NCBI RefSeq assembly: GCF_024498195.1
Contig: NZ_CP101824.1
Coordinates: 3,472,001 to 3,536,000, forward strand
Source of the DNA: Halovivax cerinus
GTDB taxonomy: Archaea > Halobacteriota > Halobacteria > Halobacteriales > Natrialbaceae
Direction of reading: 5' to 3'
DNA length: 64,000 nt
The notes beneath the pieces were generated by a model, which was given only the letters and a program-made list of their open reading frames with translations, searched no databases and was not told the origin of the DNA. Made by a program: the position numbers and the translations under genes. Each line of letters starts with the position of its first letter. The stretch's first letter is position 1. Of the stretch, positions 62,201 through 64,000 are shown piece by piece.

Positions 62201-64000
62201 TCGACGTCGGGCTGCATAGTCGCTACCCCGACTCTGGTCTTGCGACTGTCCGCTTCGTACTCTATGCGATCCGTCTCCGTCTGGTACTCGTGGACGCGAA
62301 GCGTAACGGTCCGAGTGACGGGTTCGTCGACTCCGTCGACGTCGAGGGTGGCCGTGATCGTCGCCTCGCCGCGCTGGGCGAACTGGACCGAGTCGTCTCC
62401 GGTCGCCGCTCCCACGCCATCGACCTCGAGGGCGTCCAGAGTCGCTGTACCACCAGCCTCGACGGATACTGTCTCCTCGACGAGAACGTCCTCGTCGAAG
62501 TAGAGATCAGCTTGCGGCGTCCCATCGACCGTCAACCCGATACCCACGTCGACGGGGACGATCTCGACGCTCGTCGTGTCGGTCTCGCCGACCTGATCCG
62601 TGGCAGTGACGGACACCTCGACCGGCTGGTCGTCTTCGACGGCCACGTCGCAGGTTTCGCCACAATCGAGGGCCTCGCCGCTCCCGTCGGTCCACTCGAA
62701 CTCGAGATCGCCCGTCCCGGAGCTGTTCGCCGCGGAGACCGTGACCGTCGTCGGCGTGGATTCGGGATACCGCTCGTCCGGTTCGAGGGATGCCACGACC
62801 GGTTCGGTGACCGTCACGGACTCGACGTACCGCTGTGAGTCCGCGCCGTCGGGATCGGTGACGATCGAGACGTCTCGCGTCCCCGATCGCTCGAACGTGT
62901 GCTCGACTGTCTCCCCGTACGCGTCCACCTCGCCGTCGTCGTCGAAGTCCCAGCCGAAGGTGGTGGCATCGACGGTGGCTTCGAACGTCGCCGGCTCGTC
63001 TATCGCGGGCATTTCCGGGTCGACATCGAAGCCGGATTCGGTCGGTCCGTCGAAAGTCAGCACCGACGCGTTTTGCCCGTCGTCGACGGTCACGACGGTC
63101 CCGTTCGCGACCGCGGTGATTCTGTCCGGCGTCCCGCCGCTCTCGTGAGCGACCGACTCGATGCGCTTCCCAGAGGACAGGTCGTGGGCGGCAACCTCGC
63201 CTCCCGCGACGCCGATGGCAACGTCGCCCACGACGAGCGGTTGCGCGTCGAACGGCAGGGAGGCTGTTTGATTGAACCCTGTCCGCGAGTACACGCCCTC
63301 GTTGGTGATCAACCGGGAAGAAGTGACGGCCTGTTTAGCCGCCGAATCTCCGGAATTGAAAGTTTCGTTGGCAAGTACCTCACCGGTCACCGCGTCGAAT
63401 TGGACGATGTCGGTGTCTGCAGAGTAGTCGACTGAGACGTATAGAGATCCGTCGGCAACGACCGGAATCGGTGGGTCGGAACGTGACATGAACCGGTGGG
63501 TTGTGACCTCGACCCATCGAACGGTTCCGGTCGCTCTATCGACTGCGACTGCGCACCCGGTTTGCGTGCCCGATTCCGGAACCTCACAGTCAGCCACGGA
63601 GAAGACTGTGTCGTTGGTGAGGGCAAGAGGCCCGTTTGTGGCAGAAAACGTGGCTCGTTCTTCCTCCGGGGCTGCAGTCCACTCGGTCTCACCGGTCTCC
63701 GTGTCGAGAGCGTGAACGGAAGACCTCGTCTGGAAGTAAACCGTCTCATTAAGGGCCGTAACGCCCCATCTTGTGAATTCAATTCGTTCCTTCTGCCAGC
63801 GCTTCTCCCCGGTTTCTACGTCAAGTCCAACAAGTTCGCGGTTGGACGCGTTGGTTGGTTCGACATAGACGATGACTGCGGTGTCACCAGTTATCTGGAT
63901 GTCAGTTACATGTCGCTCACTGGAACCGCGATCGATCGACTCCCATCGAGTCTCACCGGTCTCGCGGTCGATGCCGAAGACGATCGATCCATCGTAGACT
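59215..64000 (-). CDS. Giant PGF-CTERM surface protein with HExxH peptidase core (5' end outside window)
   Basis: The frame is open from the stop at 59215 to the window edge (>1,590 residues). N-terminal visible part (from ~64000 to ~63000): beta-propeller PQQ-like repeats (VYDGSIVFGIDRETGETRW; VHALDTETGETEWTA). Then a PKD domain (TFGWDFDDDGEVDAYGETVE), an Ig-like region and a zinc-peptidase motif HELVH (DNA 61987-62001) with a following EGHATFE. Next another PKD (RWDLGDGTTETTDDPVLEHR) and CARDB-like domains (LSVEAAVDNTEDVSATQTIE), ending in a D/E/G/S-rich stalk and the PGF-CTERM signal (VPGFGAAATVVALCVTVALA-QRR). It should be cut and lipid-anchored by ArtA. Cell-wall peptidase or adhesin role is inferred. 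Confidence 0.88.
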   Translation of the reverse strand, partial: VYDGSIVFGIDRETGETRWESIDRGSSERHVTDIQITGDTAVIVYVEPTNASNRELVGLDVETGEKRWQKERIEFTRWGVTALNETVYFQTRSSVHALDTETGETEWTAAPEEERATFSATNGPLALTNDTVFSVADCEVPESGTQTGCAVAVDRATGTVRWVEVTTHRFMSRSDPPIPVVADGSLYVSVDYSADTDIVQFDAVTGEVLANETFNSGDSAAKQAVTSSRLITNEGVYSRTGFNQTASLPFDAQPLVVGDVAIGVAGGEVAAHDLSSGKRIESVAHESGGTPDRITAVANGTVVTVDDGQNASVLTFDGPTESGFDVDPEMPAIDEPATFEATVDATTFGWDFDDDGEVDAYGETVEHTFERSGTRDVSIVTDPDGADSQRYVESVTVTEPVVASLEPDERYPESTPTTVTVSAANSSGTGDLEFEWTDGSGEALDCGETCDVAVEDDQPVEVSVTATDQVGETDTTSVEIVPVDVGIGLTVDGTPQADLYFDEDVLVEETVSVEAGGTATLDALEVDGVGAATGDDSVQFAQRGEATITATLDVDGVDEPVTRTVTLRVHEYQTETDRIEYEADSRKTRVGVATMQPDVELLIRNIEQRVGDLPASIDFDAVEDASDVVDSPVDRSGYADHPDRVVIETARGSGSSGNPGALSTTEHELVHLAQFEMDMEPDGDWNYLLEGHATFEASTRQPYSIYDERLDRTDLLDWGMSGREYDHASDFVSAFYAEYGRQTFLDLVENTDDGDDMRSRFASTTGESFDDFYDRWEGTDDDPGRDRQDVTHRVSFHYADGRLVADGDLPTIGPSMVDVEWDITGDGTFNLSGHTVDWAPTESGEYAVTVAYESGDSRIEQTQRFHVGPDDVPDGEFIVTGLSASDPVTEGDTLSVEAAVDNTEDVSATQTIELVSGDGSVLDETSLSLDENESDTVSFEWDTERGDAGTHALQVRSDDDVSSLSVEVRSLTIEPALDVSDATPYNTETVTLDASEATAFVDGTEVAIDAFRWDLGDGTTETTDDPVLEHRFDDAGTYNVSVEFVVGNASETYEKTVAVEHDDRPPTITDLEVEESRTNDSATVRATVEPTGAALASVELGLNATFAPYTETVSVDDVDPGTVEATIHADALVADGNYTAFVEAVDEHGNVADRDDGRVDVDTTPPKPRATVEDLGQDVATLTLEADEPLDLTDLEIVAEGAESVDRTPSSYPTRLEDPADELTIEFEGGLVDGVNTTYSVSGTVVDDAGNGGPTALESTISGYEIENGTASLVSEGGGYEIDLAVNASAIGNDTVRQAVLTESDEPPASTTLDSRFVADGYLNVVDDGLTDAELENATLLVSLSDLDPELTDDFDPADLVVIRSPDGEPEYQPISTDYTGASNELVATVDGFSQFAVAGVDETPPIVENVTVDPGTDIEPGDGPVTVSFEYSPSITPIDVEASVLAIEGADEGIDRHLTDDRARVDLSALEDGDSVTVTLTLVDTAGNEVTAEESITVGGAGGGLPPLPPGGDDPGEDEDDGTDEEVGDEDNESPDDTSGDGSDGGTDSEGDADRSDRIDSSGGEDSVPGFGAAATVVALCVTVALAQRRYRT

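Overview
The window is a 64 kb piece of a haloarchaeal (class Halobacteria) chromosome. The evidence is high GC, very acidic proteins, Tat/lipobox secretion signals, leaderless genes with a TATA-like element about 25-32 nt before the start, archaeal ribosomal and KEOPS operons, halocyanins, and a PGF-CTERM surface protein. The ABC substrate-binding protein type and several small domain families (DUF7344, DUF7123, DUF7525, HAH_0734) fit the Natrialbales/Halobacteria. No species is claimed. Family names come from recognition, not from a database search.

Layout. 0-6.2 kb: halocyanin-like lipoprotein (cut by the window edge), SRPBCC protein, FAD protein, SDR dehydrogenase, CoaBC, DUF7344 regulator, Hpt. 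6.4-18.2 kb: a doubled peptide/opine-type ABC transporter region with two ATPase pairs, two permease pairs and one substrate-binding protein; that binding protein appears circularly permuted. 18.3-20.1 kb: two hypothetical proteins and initiator tRNA-Met, with a decayed copy of the tRNA 3' end about 120 bp away. 20.3-22.9 kb: HAH_0734 gene, then the translation/RNP operon rpl44e-rps27e-eif2a-nop10-PAC2. 22.9-28.8 kb: a regulator with its own palindromic operator, MaoC, secreted Xaa-Pro peptidase, CitE-like lyase, glutamate dehydrogenase. 29-44.5 kb: acyl-CoA dehydrogenase, membrane protein, RIO-like kinase, aldehyde dehydrogenase, nitrilase, small DUF proteins, PhoU-like regulator, ATP-NAD kinase family, transporter, HEAT protein, PssA, halocyanin. 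44.7-47.5 kb: the operon rps15-recJ-like-pcc1-rps3ae.

49.2-56.1 kb is the accessory part. It begins at the 3' end of tRNA-Ala(GGC) and probably ends at a short repeat of that tRNA end near 56.09 kb. It holds a tightly overlapping operon of tiny cysteine-pair proteins, a PD-(D/E)XK-like protein, a large HTH protein (DUF7845 type), a DUF7692 protein, a second nuclease, another HTH gene, a DUF7576 zinc protein, several strong inverted repeats and a candidate structured RNA with its own promoter. No integrase was found, so it looks like a non-autonomous or decayed integrated element. Just beyond it are two facing genes that have both lost their 5' ends (a DUF5518-like protein and a methyltransferase).

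57-64 kb: a Tat-exported amidohydrolase and a surface protein of more than 1,590 residues with beta-propeller repeats, an HExxH peptidase core, PKD/CARDB-like domains and a PGF-CTERM anchor, running off the window. The PssA lipid enzyme at 43.2 kb belongs to the pathway used to anchor such proteins.
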